From contig CACHCL010000001.1 of assembly GCA_902578315.1 (NCBI GenBank), positions 1-64,000 of the forward strand: DNA of 64,000 bases, in the 5' to 3' direction. The notes below the pieces were generated by a model. That model ran no database searches, was not told the origin of the DNA, and saw only the letters and a list, made by a program, of their open reading frames with translations. Of this stretch, positions 17,068 through 26,586 are shown piece after piece. The stretch is from an uncultured Pelagibacteraceae bacterium (GTDB lineage Bacteria; Pseudomonadota; Alphaproteobacteria; Pelagibacterales; Pelagibacteraceae). Each line of letters starts with the position of its first letter. The first letter of the stretch is position 1. The translations under genes were made by a program, and so were the position numbers.

Positions 17068-17685
17068 TTATCTTGAATAATATTCAATTACTAAATTAGG
17101 CTCCATTACTACAGGGTAAGGTACTTCTGAAAATTTTGGTTTTCTTACTAATTTCGCTGTCTTATTTTTATTATCTAATTGAATATATTCTGGAACATCT
17201 CTTTCTTTATTTTGTAAGGAGCCATCAATGATATTTAAATTTTTAGATTTATCTCTTACTTCAATGATATCGGTGTCTTTTACTACATAACTAGATATAT
17301 TAACTTTTTTTTTGTTCACCTTGAAATGACCGTGATTAATCATTTGTCTAGCTGAAAAAACAGTTGGTGCAAATTTTGCTCTATATATAACTGTATCAAG
17401 TCTGCTCTCTAGAAGAACAATAAGATTTTCTGTCGTATCACCTTTTTTTGACAAAGCTTTTCGATATATATTTCTAAATTGCCTCTCATTTATATTTCCA
17501 TAGTAAGCTTTTAACTTTTGTTTTGCTTGTAGTTGAATTCCATAGTCTGTTGGTTTACCTTTTTTATTTTGGCCATGTTGGCCTGGGGGATATGCTCGAG
17601 TATTAAAAGGACTTTTTGGTCTACCCCAAATATTAGCCTTTAATCTTCTATCAACTTTATGTTTAGATTTAAGTCTTTTTGTCAT
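17068..17685 (-). CDS. rpsD: 30S ribosomal protein S4
   Basis: A 205-residue S4, which binds 16S rRNA early in small-subunit assembly. The start [26 protein letters not shown], the RNA-binding S4 domain ([29 protein letters not shown]) and the C-terminal [19 protein letters not shown] are diagnostic. It stands alone rather than in the alpha operon with rpsM, rpsK and rpoA, as is usual in alphaproteobacteria. The 55 bp to trmJ should contain its promoter. Confidence 0.97.
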   Translation of the reverse strand: MTKRLKSKHKVDRRLKANIWGRPKSPFNTRAYPPGQHGQNKKGKPTDYGIQLQAKQKLKAYYGNINERQFRNIYRKALSKKGDTTENLIVLLESRLDTVIYRAKFAPTVFSARQMINHGHFKVNKKKVNISSYVVKDTDIIEVRDKSKNLNIIDGSLQNKERDVPEYIQLDNKNKTAKLVRKPKFSEVPYPVVMEPNLVIEYYSR

Positions 17686-17740
17686 TTTTTTTCGATAAAT
17701 GTTTATAAGGTTTCAAATTTATTTGTCAATTATCGTTTGC

Positions 17741-18457
17741 TCATAATTTTTTACTTAAAGAGCTTATAATACTGGCTAAAATCCTTAATTCTTTATCATT
17801 AGGCTCAAGTCTATAAATTAGGTTATTTATATTAGTTATCATTGACTGTTTTTTTTCGTGGGGTTTGAAGAAATTTTTAGTCTCCAATAGTTTTAATAAG
17901 TGATTAACAAACGATGAAACTTTAAATTTTGAAGATATCTTATTTTTTTTCCCTTTTTTTTCAAAGGATTTGAGACTCATAATTTTAAATATTTCATAAC
18001 AAATTATAGTAACAGAATGAGACAAGTTTAAAGATCTAAATTTTTTTGATGTTGGTATTTGTAAAATGTAATTTGAATAAGAAAGATCTTTATTTGAAAG
18101 ACCTGATGCCTCAGGCCCAAACATTAATCCAAAACTAACGTTTTGATTTTTGTTTATTATATCTTTAAAATCTTTCATTGTAATATGTTTTTTATTTATA
18201 TCTCTTCTTCTAGCGCTTAAAGAAATTATAATTTCAAATTTATTAATTGCCTCGTCTATCTCATCGTAAATTTTAGCTTTATTAATGATATCGTAAGCCC
18301 CAACAGAAGTGACTTTTGTTTTATGATTAGGAAAAGTGAATTTAGGAGAAACTATGTTTAATTTATCAAATCCAAAATTTTTCATAGAGCGTGCACAAGC
18401 GCCTATGTTTTCACCTAATTGAGGTTTAATTAGTAAAAACCCAAATTTATTTTTCAT
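17741..18457 (-). CDS. SPOUT-fold RNA methyltransferase, TrmJ/TrmH family group 1
   Basis: A 238-residue SpoU-type methyltransferase with the deep trefoil knot motifs: the N-terminal NIGACARSMKNFGF (motif 1, arginine), FGPEASGLSN (motif 2) and LNLSHSVTIICYEIFK (motif 3). Motif details resemble TrmJ, which makes 2'-O-methylated Nm32 in tRNA anticodon loops, and the related LasT. An acidic, lysine-rich C-terminal extension follows the knot. It overlaps the end of cimA by 11 bases. Family assignment is strong, the exact target nucleotide is inferred. Confidence 0.85.
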   Translation of the reverse strand: MKNKFGFLLIKPQLGENIGACARSMKNFGFDKLNIVSPKFTFPNHKTKVTSVGAYDIINKAKIYDEIDEAINKFEIIISLSARRRDINKKHITMKDFKDIINKNQNVSFGLMFGPEASGLSNKDLSYSNYILQIPTSKKFRSLNLSHSVTIICYEIFKIMSLKSFEKKGKKNKISSKFKVSSFVNHLLKLLETKNFFKPHEKKQSMITNINNLIYRLEPNDKELRILASIISSLSKKL

Positions 18458-20051
18458 TTAAATTTGCAGGTGCTTTTTCCTTATATAATTTATAGTCTAA
18501 GCTATCGATTAATGCTTTGAAAGAAGCTTCAATTATATTAGGAGAAACTCCAACTGTAAACCAGCTCACTCCAGATTTATCTGTGCTCTCTATTAACACT
18601 CTAGTTGTTGCTTCTGTTCCAGTATTTAAAATTCTTACTTTATAATCAAGAAGTTTCAAATCGGAGAAAAAATTATAATACTTGGTAACTTTTTTAAAAT
18701 TCGATCTTATAGCGTTATCTAATGCATTTACTGGACCATTTCCTTCACCATGACATTCAATTTCTTTTCCATCAATTAAAAATACAACTTTTGCTTTGGT
18801 TTGAATTTTTTCAGATTTTGAAACATTCACATCGTAGCTCTTTACTTTTAAATAATTTGGAACCTTTCCAAGAAGTCTGCTTGCCAATAACTCGAACGAA
18901 GCGTCTGCCCCATCGTATGAATAACCACTAAACTCTCTATCTTTAACTTCATCTAAAATTTTTTGTACTTTGGGATCTTTAGAGTCAATTCTCACTCCAT
19001 ATTTCTCAAGTCTTGATAATATATTTGATCTGCCAGATTGATTAGATATTATTATATTTCTATGATTTCCGATTAATTTTGGATCTATATGTTCATAAGT
19101 CTTTGGATCTTTTTTTACCGCAGAAACATGTAACCCGCCCTTGTGAGAAAAAGCTGAAGCACCTACATAAGCCATGTTTTTATTTGGTTTTCTATTTAAA
19201 ATTTCGTCAAGCAATCTTGAACACTCTGTTAGTGATGACAATTTTTCCTTCTTAATATTAACTTCATATTTATCACTAAATGTTTTTTTAAGACAAAGAC
19301 TTGGAATTATTGACATTAGGTTAGCATTTCCACATCTCTCTCCTAAACCATTAATTGTTCCTTGAATTTGCCTCACACCGCACTCAACAGCTGCTAAAGA
19401 GTTTGCTACAGCATTTTCAGTATCGTTATGAGCATGAATTCCAAGATTTTTGCCAGGAATTACTTTAATAACTTTAGAAATAATTTCTCTGACCTCATTT
19501 GGTAAAGTTCCTCCATTTGTATCGCATAAGACTATCCACCTAGCTCCATTATCAAAAGCTTGTTTTAAACAATTTAATGCGTAATCTGGATTAGCTTTGT
19601 AACCATCAAAAAAATGTTCAGCATCAAAAAGAAATTCCTTTTTATTTTTAATTAAATGTTTTGCTGTCTCCCTTATGTTTTCTAAATTTTCTTCATTGTT
19701 AATACCTAAGGCTACTTTAACATGAAAGTCCCATGACTTTCCTACCACGCAAACAGCAGGTGTATTTGCATTTATAAGCGAGGCTAAACCGGGATCATTA
19801 TCTGCACTTCTTCCAGTTTTTTTTGTCATTCCAAAAGCAGTAAATACTGTTTTACCCGTTTTTGGTTGGTTAGAAAAAAATTTTGTATCGACTGGATTAG
19901 CCCCAGGCCATCCCCCTTCAATATAGTCAACCCCAATATCTGATAATACAGATGCTATTTTGTTTTTATCCTCTAAAGAGAAATCTACACCTTCCGTTTG
20001 TGCACCATCTCTTAAAGTTGTATCAAAAATATACAATTTTTCCTTACTCAT
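18447..20051 (-). CDS. cimA: Citramalate synthase (2-isopropylmalate synthase family)
   Basis: A 534-residue DRE-TIM metallolyase family enzyme with LRDGAQTEG near the start, the HAHND metal site, GLGERCGNANL and a C-terminal LeuA-like regulatory dimer domain (from about 400). The pattern matches the CimA branch, which condenses acetyl-CoA with pyruvate to make (R)-citramalate for threonine-independent isoleucine synthesis. An ATG at 20063 would add four residues, but the ATG at 20051 forms the classic ATGA overlap with the cysS stop and is preferred. Homocitrate or isopropylmalate synthase activity cannot be excluded without residue-level comparison. Confidence 0.85.
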   Translation of the reverse strand: MSKEKLYIFDTTLRDGAQTEGVDFSLEDKNKIASVLSDIGVDYIEGGWPGANPVDTKFFSNQPKTGKTVFTAFGMTKKTGRSADNDPGLASLINANTPAVCVVGKSWDFHVKVALGINNEENLENIRETAKHLIKNKKEFLFDAEHFFDGYKANPDYALNCLKQAFDNGARWIVLCDTNGGTLPNEVREIISKVIKVIPGKNLGIHAHNDTENAVANSLAAVECGVRQIQGTINGLGERCGNANLMSIIPSLCLKKTFSDKYEVNIKKEKLSSLTECSRLLDEILNRKPNKNMAYVGASAFSHKGGLHVSAVKKDPKTYEHIDPKLIGNHRNIIISNQSGRSNILSRLEKYGVRIDSKDPKVQKILDEVKDREFSGYSYDGADASFELLASRLLGKVPNYLKVKSYDVNVSKSEKIQTKAKVVFLIDGKEIECHGEGNGPVNALDNAIRSNFKKVTKYYNFFSDLKLLDYKVRILNTGTEATTRVLIESTDKSGVSWFTVGVSPNIIEASFKALIDSLDYKLYKEKAPANLNEK

Positions 20052-21394
20052 TTCACTTTCCAAGTAGTTTTACCTTTTTGATCCTCAATTATTATTCCTT
20101 TGGAGGATAATTCTTTTCTTATTTCATCTGCCTGAGAAAAGTCACCTTTATTTTTAGCTTTTATTCTCTCTTCAATTTTTTTTAAAATATAATCTTCAGA
20201 CACACTAATTTTACTTTTTTTAGAATCTTCCCACTCTTTTTTACTTTGATTAAACAATCCAATGAGTTTGCAAGCATTATTAAACTTTATTCTTTTACTT
20301 TCGTCACCTTTGTTTGCAGCATTATACAACTCATGTATCTTAGCTATATAGCCGGGGGTGTTAAGGTCATCTAGCAATATTTCATCAACTTCATAATTGT
20401 TATTATTTTCATTTGTGTAAAGATTATACCATTTTTTTAATACACTTTCTTGATTCATTAAAAGCTGATCGTTCCAATCAAGAGGTTGAGTGTAATGTGA
20501 GCTTAAAAGAGCTAACCTCACAACCTGACCTGAATACTTTTTAACTGCTTTAGTTATTGAAATTATATTTCCCAAAGACTTAGACATTTTTTCTTTATTA
20601 AAAGTAAGGAATCCATTATGAACCCAATAATTTGCAAAATTTTTAGTATTATTATTACAACAAGATTGTGCAATTTCATTTTCGTGATGAGGAAAAATTA
20701 AATCTAAACCCCCTCCATGTATGTCAAATCTTTTACCTAAGTACTTCTCACTCATTACAGAACATTCTAAATGCCAACCAGGTCTACCTCTCCCCCAGGG
20801 TGACTCCCATCCGGGGTCCTCTTTATTTGATGGTTTCCATAAAACAAAATCCATTGGATTTTTTTTTAAATCTGAAATCTCTACTCGTGCTCCTGTTTTA
20901 AGATCATCTAAGTTTTTATTGGATAATTTTCCATAATCTTTAAATTTATCAATAGCAAAATAAACGTGCCCTTTATTTTCATACGCAAAACCTTTCGAAA
21001 TCAATGAAGATGTCATCTCTTTCATCTCTTTTATATGATCGGTTGCCTTAGGTTCGACCGAGGGTTTTAAACAATTTAAACTTTCACAGTTTTCATGAAA
21101 AATTTTAGTAATTTCATTAGTAATTTCATATATCTTTTTTTTATTTTTTTTTGAGGCTTCTATAATTTTATCATCAACATCAGTGATATTTCTTACATAG
21201 GTCACATTTGAATTATAAAGAATCTTCAATACTCTAAACAAAACATCAAAAACTATTAAACTTCTAGCATTACCAACATGTGGACTGTCATATACTGTCG
21301 GACCGCATGCATACAAAGAAACATTTTGTGGATTAATTGGTTTAAAGATTTCTTTTTTTTTAGATAATGAATTAGTGAGTCTGAGATTATTCAT
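20048..21394 (-). CDS. cysS: Cysteinyl-tRNA synthetase
   Basis: A 448-residue class I synthetase. The HIGH-type motif appears as PHVGNAR near residue 38, the zinc ligands as C29 (YACGPTVY), C and H in LECSVMS and GGLDLIFPHHENE, and KMSKS in FNKEKMSKSLGN. The C-terminal anticodon-binding region is present though the protein is slightly short. It sits between nadE (8-base overlap at its start) and cimA (4-base overlap at its end) in a tight minus-strand operon. Confidence 0.97.
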   Translation of the reverse strand: MNNLRLTNSLSKKKEIFKPINPQNVSLYACGPTVYDSPHVGNARSLIVFDVLFRVLKILYNSNVTYVRNITDVDDKIIEASKKNKKKIYEITNEITKIFHENCESLNCLKPSVEPKATDHIKEMKEMTSSLISKGFAYENKGHVYFAIDKFKDYGKLSNKNLDDLKTGARVEISDLKKNPMDFVLWKPSNKEDPGWESPWGRGRPGWHLECSVMSEKYLGKRFDIHGGGLDLIFPHHENEIAQSCCNNNTKNFANYWVHNGFLTFNKEKMSKSLGNIISITKAVKKYSGQVVRLALLSSHYTQPLDWNDQLLMNQESVLKKWYNLYTNENNNNYEVDEILLDDLNTPGYIAKIHELYNAANKGDESKRIKFNNACKLIGLFNQSKKEWEDSKKSKISVSEDYILKKIEERIKAKNKGDFSQADEIRKELSSKGIIIEDQKGKTTWKVK

Positions 21395-22124
21395 TGAATT
21401 TGCAAACAGGTATAGGATTCATTTTGTGTAAATTTTTTTCTCTTATTTCTAAATATTTTTTATAATTTGGATCATTTTTATCTTCCATAGCTTTCTCAAG
21501 ATCTTCATAACTCATGCCAAGTTGTTGAACATCATTTCGGCCATCATCCCACAATCCATCAGTAGGAGGTGTATTTATTATATTTTCAGACACCCCTAGA
21601 TACTTTCCTAATTCCCAAACTTGTGATTTGGTACAATCAGCTATCGGGGAGATATCAACTCCTCCATCTCCATATTTAGTATAAAAACCGACACCAAAAT
21701 CTTCAACCTTGTTTCCAGTACCTACAACAATTCCATTGTTGGCTGCAGCTACTTGATATAAGGAAGCCATTCTAAGTCTTGCTCTTGAATTAGCATATCC
21801 ATGCTCATTATTAAATTTATTTAAAACTTGTGAAAATGAATTAAAGATTTTATCCATTTCTAATAAATGATGATCTACATTTTTATATTTTTGTTTTAAC
21901 CATTGAGCATGTAACAAACTCAGATCATGTTGCGACTTAATTTGCTTTATAGGCATCGTTAACACAATTGTTCTACGACCAGTGTTTGCACACAGAGTAC
22001 TAACCACTGAAGAGTCAATTCCACCCGAGATTCCAACAACTAAAGCTTTAGGTTTATAAGATATCGAATCACAATAGTTATTAATCCAATCGGTGATTAT
22101 TTGAGCTCTTTTTTTTACGTTCAT
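21387..22124 (-). CDS. nadE: Ammonia-dependent NAD+ synthetase
   Basis: A 245-residue NAD synthetase that adenylates deamido-NAD and amidates it with ammonia. The PP-loop SGGIDSS is at 33-39, and GTGNKVEDFGVGFYTKYGDGGVDI is the family nicotinate-binding segment. There is no glutaminase domain, so free ammonia is the nitrogen donor. It is the first gene of nadE-cysS-cimA-trmJ. The spacer to the upstream DAHP synthase contains a perfect AT-only hairpin (22158-22182). Confidence 0.95.
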   Translation of the reverse strand: MNVKKRAQIITDWINNYCDSISYKPKALVVGISGGIDSSVVSTLCANTGRRTIVLTMPIKQIKSQHDLSLLHAQWLKQKYKNVDHHLLEMDKIFNSFSQVLNKFNNEHGYANSRARLRMASLYQVAAANNGIVVGTGNKVEDFGVGFYTKYGDGGVDISPIADCTKSQVWELGKYLGVSENIINTPPTDGLWDDGRNDVQQLGMSYEDLEKAMEDKNDPNYKKYLEIREKNLHKMNPIPVCKFNE

Positions 22125-22157
22125 AATTAGTACCTTTCCTCTCTTTTAAGGTTTGAT

Positions 22158-22182
22158 CTTAATAATTACAATAATTATTAAG
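22158..22182 (-). other. Perfect 11-bp AT-rich inverted repeat spanning the DAHP synthase stop
   Basis: The arms cttaataatta and taattattaag flank a three-base loop. The hairpin overlaps the stop codon at 22178-22180 and lies 34 bp upstream of the nadE start in the direction of transcription. It has no G+C-rich stem, and no clear U-tract beyond the stem, so it is a poor intrinsic terminator. It might slow 3' decay or bind a regulator. Confidence 0.45.
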
Positions 22183-23560
22183 ACGCGGCTTGAATAATTT
22201 TGTTTGATATTTTTGAATTTTTCTTGATTTCGTCAGATATTAAAAAAGCCAACTCTAAAGCTTGATTGGCATTTAGTCTTGGATCACAATGAGTTCTGTA
22301 TCTGTTAGAAAGATCATTTTCTGAAATTTTTTGAGCTCCACCGGTACATTCAGTCACATCTTGACCTGTCATTTCAATATGAAGACCGCCAGCATAAGTG
22401 TTCTCTGCTTGATGTACCGCAAAGAAATTTTTAACCTCTTTTACAACGCTGTCAAAAGTTCTTGTTTTGAAACCAGTAGCTGCTTTAATTGTATTTCCAT
22501 GCATAGGGTCACAAGACCATACTACATTTAGACCCTCTTTTTTAACAGCTTGAATTAAATTTGGTAAAAACTTTTCAACATTGTCAGCACCAAACCTTGA
22601 AATTAAAGTCATTCTTCCTGGTTCATTTTCTGGATTTAAAATATTACAAAGTTTTATTAATTCATCAGGTTTTAAAGAAGGACCACATTTAAGGCCAATA
22701 GGATTTTTAATTCCTCTGCAAAATTCTACGTGTGCTCCATCAAGTTGTCTGGTTCTGTCACCTATCCAAACAAAATGAGCAGATGTGTCGTGAAACTCAC
22801 CTGTAGTCGAGTCAACTCTTGTCATTGACTCTTCAAAAGGTAATAGTAGTGCTTCGTGAGATGTATAAAAATTTACAGTTCTAAGTCTTCGATTATTGTC
22901 TGAATTGATACCACAAGCTTCCATAAAAGCTAAAGCGTCACTTATTTTGTCTTCAATTTCTTTGTATTTACCTTTTGTTTTATCTTTAATAAATCCTAAA
23001 TTCCACAAATGAACCTGTCTTAAATCTGCAAAACCTCCTTGTGAGAAAGCTCTCAATAAATTTAGAGTAGATGCTGATTGTGAATAAGCTCTGAACAATC
23101 TTTTGGCATCTGGAATTCTTGCCTTCTCAGTAAATTCCATTCCATTAATATTATCACCCAAGTAACTTGGTAATTCTTTTCCATCTTTTTTTTCTGTTGG
23201 AGCACTTCTTGGTTTTGAAAATTGACCTGCAATTCTTCCAACTTTTACAACTGGTACTGATGCAGATGCAGTCAGAACTAAAGACATTTGTAAAATTACT
23301 TTAAATGTATCTCTTATATTATCTGGATGAAATTCTGCAAAACTTTCTGCACAATCACCTCCTTGAAGCAAGAATGCTTTACCCTCAACTACTTGAGCTA
23401 AAGCTTTTTTTAAAGATCTTGACTCCCCTGCAAAAACTAAAGGAGGGTATTTTTTAATTTTACTTAAAACTAAGTCCAATTCTTTCTTATCTTGATAAAC
23501 CGGTAAATGTTTAACAGGGTATTTAGTCCAACTATTTAAGTTCCATTTTTTCATATTCAA
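22178..23560 (-). CDS. 3-deoxy-7-phosphoheptulonate (DAHP) synthase, class II
   Basis: A 460-residue class II (plant/actinobacterial type) DAHP synthase, the first enzyme of the shikimate pathway, joining phosphoenolpyruvate and erythrose-4-phosphate. Diagnostic segments are LPPLVFAGE-like [24 protein letters not shown] with the metal-binding cysteine, [37 protein letters not shown] and [11 protein letters not shown]. Class II enzymes are unrelated in sequence to the AroF/G/H type. No other aromatic pathway gene is in the window. An in-frame ATG two codons downstream is an alternative start. Confidence 0.95.
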   Translation of the reverse strand: MNMKKWNLNSWTKYPVKHLPVYQDKKELDLVLSKIKKYPPLVFAGESRSLKKALAQVVEGKAFLLQGGDCAESFAEFHPDNIRDTFKVILQMSLVLTASASVPVVKVGRIAGQFSKPRSAPTEKKDGKELPSYLGDNINGMEFTEKARIPDAKRLFRAYSQSASTLNLLRAFSQGGFADLRQVHLWNLGFIKDKTKGKYKEIEDKISDALAFMEACGINSDNNRRLRTVNFYTSHEALLLPFEESMTRVDSTTGEFHDTSAHFVWIGDRTRQLDGAHVEFCRGIKNPIGLKCGPSLKPDELIKLCNILNPENEPGRMTLISRFGADNVEKFLPNLIQAVKKEGLNVVWSCDPMHGNTIKAATGFKTRTFDSVVKEVKNFFAVHQAENTYAGGLHIEMTGQDVTECTGGAQKISENDLSNRYRTHCDPRLNANQALELAFLISDEIKKNSKISNKIIQAAS

Positions 23561-23637
23561 CTCAAGGTATATATATAATGCAAAAGAGATTTTTCCAAGT
23601 AAGAATGTAGATTATATGGTTAAAAATTCCCGAAAAA

Positions 23638-24051
23638 TCAAAATTTTTCAACTTTTTTATTTAAAGACATAAGAATGGTTTCAATCTTAAGCTTAGGGTA
23701 TTTCTTTTTAAATATCTTTTTTATTTTTTTAAATGAAGAGCGATGTAGTAGGGTTTCATTAAGCTTAGTAAATTCTTTTTTACCGTTTAAAATTTTAGCT
23801 GCCCCACAATCTCGGTGATTAATTACTATTAATTTTTTGATTTTATGCAGCCTTATAGAAATTTCAAGATTTTCCCAAAATGTTCTATGCCACTTTTTAA
23901 ATTTTAGTCCAGTCACTCCAATTGATGAACCAGCTATTGTAAAACTGCTATATTTTCCTATTAATTTTTTTTTTCTAAGATGATTAAAAATGATGGATTG
24001 AAACCTCGGGTCTATGCAAGATAAAACCATAGCTTTATACTTAATAGACAT
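23638..24051 (-). CDS. Small beta-carbonic-anhydrase-like protein
   Basis: A 137-residue protein that keeps the zinc site of beta-class carbonic anhydrases: C12-x-D14-x-R16 in SCIDPRF and H79-x-x-C82 in INHRDCGAAK. Ordinary beta enzymes have about 200 residues or more, so this is a compact version lacking most of the C-terminal helices. The conserved Asp-Arg dyad suggests that hydration chemistry is possible, but related small proteins have other or unknown functions. It sits one base from the glmS start in the same direction, so it may be cotranscribed after glmU-glmS. Confidence 0.65.
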   Translation of the reverse strand: MSIKYKAMVLSCIDPRFQSIIFNHLRKKKLIGKYSSFTIAGSSIGVTGLKFKKWHRTFWENLEISIRLHKIKKLIVINHRDCGAAKILNGKKEFTKLNETLLHRSSFKKIKKIFKKKYPKLKIETILMSLNKKVEKF

Positions 24052-24052
24052 T

Positions 24053-25870
24053 TCACTCCACTGTAACGGATTTTGCTAAATTTCTTGGCTTATCTATGTC
24101 ACAATTTTTTAGAAGTGCCACATGGTAGGCTAAAAGCTGCAGAGGCACTGCTAATAAAATTGGCGATAATAAACTATCCAAATATGGGACTCTTATTCCA
24201 AATCTAATATTTTCACTGATGGAGTCCTTTTTATTATCAGTAATAAAAAAAATTTTTCCACCTCTAGCAATTACTTCCTGCATATTCGATAAAGTTTTTT
24301 CAAAATATTTATCTTTAGGTGCAATAACAATTACTGGTAATCCCTCCTCAATCAAAGCTAAAGGACCATGCTTCATTTCACCAGCAGGATATCCCTCGGC
24401 ATGAAGATAGGATAGCTCTTTCAGTTTAAGCGCACCTTCCAAGGCTATAGGAAAAGAACTTCCTCTACCTAAGAACATTGATCCCCGTGCGTTTAAAAAT
24501 TCTTTTGCCATCAATTGAATATTTGACTCTAGTGCTAGAGTTTTTTTAATAGAATTTGAAAGATTTTCTAGATTTTTAATTTTTTGATTATAAATTTTCT
24601 TATCAAGATCACCTCTTAAAAAAGAAATTTTTAAACTAAGAATATATAGAACTATTAGTTGGCCTATGAAAGCTTTTGTAGAAGCTACTCCTATTTCAGG
24701 CCCAGCGTGTATAGGTAAAACCCAATCAGAGTTTCTTGCGATTGTACTCTCTATTACATTTACAATAGAACAGGTTTTGACATTATTTTTTTTGCAAATA
24801 TCTAAAGCTGCCGCGGTATCTGCGGTCTCACCAGACTGCGATACAAATATGTATAAGTTATCACTGTCAAATTTTAATTTTCTATACCTGAACTCTGAGG
24901 CAATATCTATTTCGATGTCTAAACTTGTAAGTTCCTCTAACCAATATTTTGCGACAAGACATGAGTGAAAAGCTGTCCCACAACCAATTAAAATTATTTT
25001 TTTTATATTTCGAGGATCAAGAGGAAAATTAATAATATTTATATCCTTTTTTAAACTATCAAGGTACTCACTAATACAATTTTTAGCAGTTAAAGGTTGT
25101 TCAAATATTTCTTTGGACATAAAATTTTTAAAATCTCCCTTATCAGAGATATTTTTTTCATCTGAAACAGTATGTATTTTTTTATTTATTTTTTTTTCAT
25201 TTGAGTCATAAAAGCTTACATTGTCCTTACTTAATACACATAGTTCACCGTCATCTAAATATGAGATTTTATTTGTCATAGATTTTAATGCATAGGAGTC
25301 TGAGCCTAAATAATTTTCCTTGCTTGAATAACCAACTGCTAATGGGCTACCTCTTCTAGCTCCAATAATAAAGTCAGAGAAATCTTTAAAAATTATACCC
25401 AGCGCAAAACTTCCCTTAAGTTTTTTAATGGTTTTAAATACCGATTTAAGTGGTTGAGATTTTTTGAGTTCCTCTGTAATCAATAATGTAATAACTTCGG
25501 TATCTGTATCTGATTTAAATATAGCACCTTTTGCTTCTAACTCTTTTTTCAAGTCGTCAGAATTTTCAATTATACCATTATGTACTACTGAAACACTTTC
25601 TGATGAGTGAGGGTGAGCATTTGCAATATTTGGGACTCCATGAGTTGCCCATCTTACGTGACCAATACCAATATTTCCATCTGATGGGCTCTTAAATAAG
25701 ATCTTTTCTAATTCATCTACTCTTCCTGAACATTTTTTTTCATTAATAAAATTATTCTCAAGTGTAGCAATACCTGCAGAGTCATAGCCTCTGTACTCTA
25801 ATTTTTTAAGAGAATTAATGATATTTATTGATACAGGTTTGCTGCTAGCGATTCCAATAATTCCGCACAT
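24053..25870 (-). CDS. glmS: Glutamine-fructose-6-phosphate aminotransferase (isomerizing)
   Basis: A 605-residue enzyme making glucosamine-6-phosphate, the entry to UDP-GlcNAc for peptidoglycan and lipid A. Cys2 (MCGIIGIAS) is the N-terminal nucleophile of the class II glutaminase domain (residues 1-230, with GHVRWATHG and HNGIIEN). Two SIS domains follow, with CGTAFHS, SQSGETADT and the C-terminal LAKSVTVE. Length is standard. It overlaps the upstream glmU acetyltransferase gene by one base. Confidence 0.97.
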   Translation of the reverse strand: MCGIIGIASSKPVSINIINSLKKLEYRGYDSAGIATLENNFINEKKCSGRVDELEKILFKSPSDGNIGIGHVRWATHGVPNIANAHPHSSESVSVVHNGIIENSDDLKKELEAKGAIFKSDTDTEVITLLITEELKKSQPLKSVFKTIKKLKGSFALGIIFKDFSDFIIGARRGSPLAVGYSSKENYLGSDSYALKSMTNKISYLDDGELCVLSKDNVSFYDSNEKKINKKIHTVSDEKNISDKGDFKNFMSKEIFEQPLTAKNCISEYLDSLKKDINIINFPLDPRNIKKIILIGCGTAFHSCLVAKYWLEELTSLDIEIDIASEFRYRKLKFDSDNLYIFVSQSGETADTAAALDICKKNNVKTCSIVNVIESTIARNSDWVLPIHAGPEIGVASTKAFIGQLIVLYILSLKISFLRGDLDKKIYNQKIKNLENLSNSIKKTLALESNIQLMAKEFLNARGSMFLGRGSSFPIALEGALKLKELSYLHAEGYPAGEMKHGPLALIEEGLPVIVIAPKDKYFEKTLSNMQEVIARGGKIFFITDNKKDSISENIRFGIRVPYLDSLLSPILLAVPLQLLAYHVALLKNCDIDKPRNLAKSVTVE

Positions 25871-26517
25871 TACTTTTTTTTCTTTCTTTTATAATTTTTT
25901 ACTTCTATTTGAGAAGCTCTTGTTAAAGCAAGAGATTTTTTTTTAACATTTTTTGTAATAACTGATCCTGCGCCAACTATGCTACCTTCATCTATTCTTA
26001 AAGGCGCAACTAAAGATGAATTTGAACCTACAAATACATTATTAGAGATTTTTGTTTTATTTTTTTTTGTTCCATCATAATTACAAGTTATTGTCCCAGC
26101 GCCGATATTAGAATTTTTACCTATTGAAGTGTCTCCAATATAAGATAGATGATTTACTTTTGAATTTTCACTTATAGATGATTTTTTTGTTTCTACAAAA
26201 TTTCCAATTTTAGTATTTTTTTTTAAAGTAGTTCCCGTCCTCAATCTTGCATAAGGACCTACAACTACATTTTTTTCAATTTTGGTTCCCTCCAAATGAC
26301 TAAAAGATTTTATATGAGAATTATCTCCAATTTTTACTTTTGGACCAATAACAACGTAAGGTTCTATTGTTACGTTTTTCCCGAAAAAAGTATCTTGGGA
26401 TAAAAAAATTGTTTCTGGAGCAATTAAATTTACTCCTTTCCTAAGAGCTTTGTTTCGTAATAATTCTTGAGAAAGCCTGTATGAATTAGCTTTATTTAAT
26501 TTATTATTTGTATTCAT
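25870..26517 (-). CDS. glmU: GlmU acetyltransferase domain, stand-alone (no uridylyltransferase domain)
   Basis: A 215-residue left-handed beta-helix protein equal to the C-terminal half of GlmU. It begins in the linker (LRNKALRKGVNLIAPETIFLS) and continues through hexapeptide repeats to VGPYARLRTGTTL, VGNFVE-like IGNFVETKKS, SYIGDTSIG and NIGAGTITCNYDGTKK, the acetyl-CoA and glucosamine-1-P site. The catalytic-type histidine is in NHLSYIGD. The N-terminal GlcNAc-1-P uridylyltransferase domain is missing and the 69 bp upstream hold no remnant of it. That step must be encoded elsewhere. Directly followed by glmS, so the operon is a dedicated amino-sugar unit. Confidence 0.88.
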   Translation of the reverse strand: MNTNNKLNKANSYRLSQELLRNKALRKGVNLIAPETIFLSQDTFFGKNVTIEPYVVIGPKVKIGDNSHIKSFSHLEGTKIEKNVVVGPYARLRTGTTLKKNTKIGNFVETKKSSISENSKVNHLSYIGDTSIGKNSNIGAGTITCNYDGTKKNKTKISNNVFVGSNSSLVAPLRIDEGSIVGAGSVITKNVKKKSLALTRASQIEVKNYKRKKKK

Positions 26518-26586
26518 TAAAAATTTCTTTACATTAATATTTTAACTGAAATAAGTCACAAAATATTTCTTTTTAATACTTTTAAA

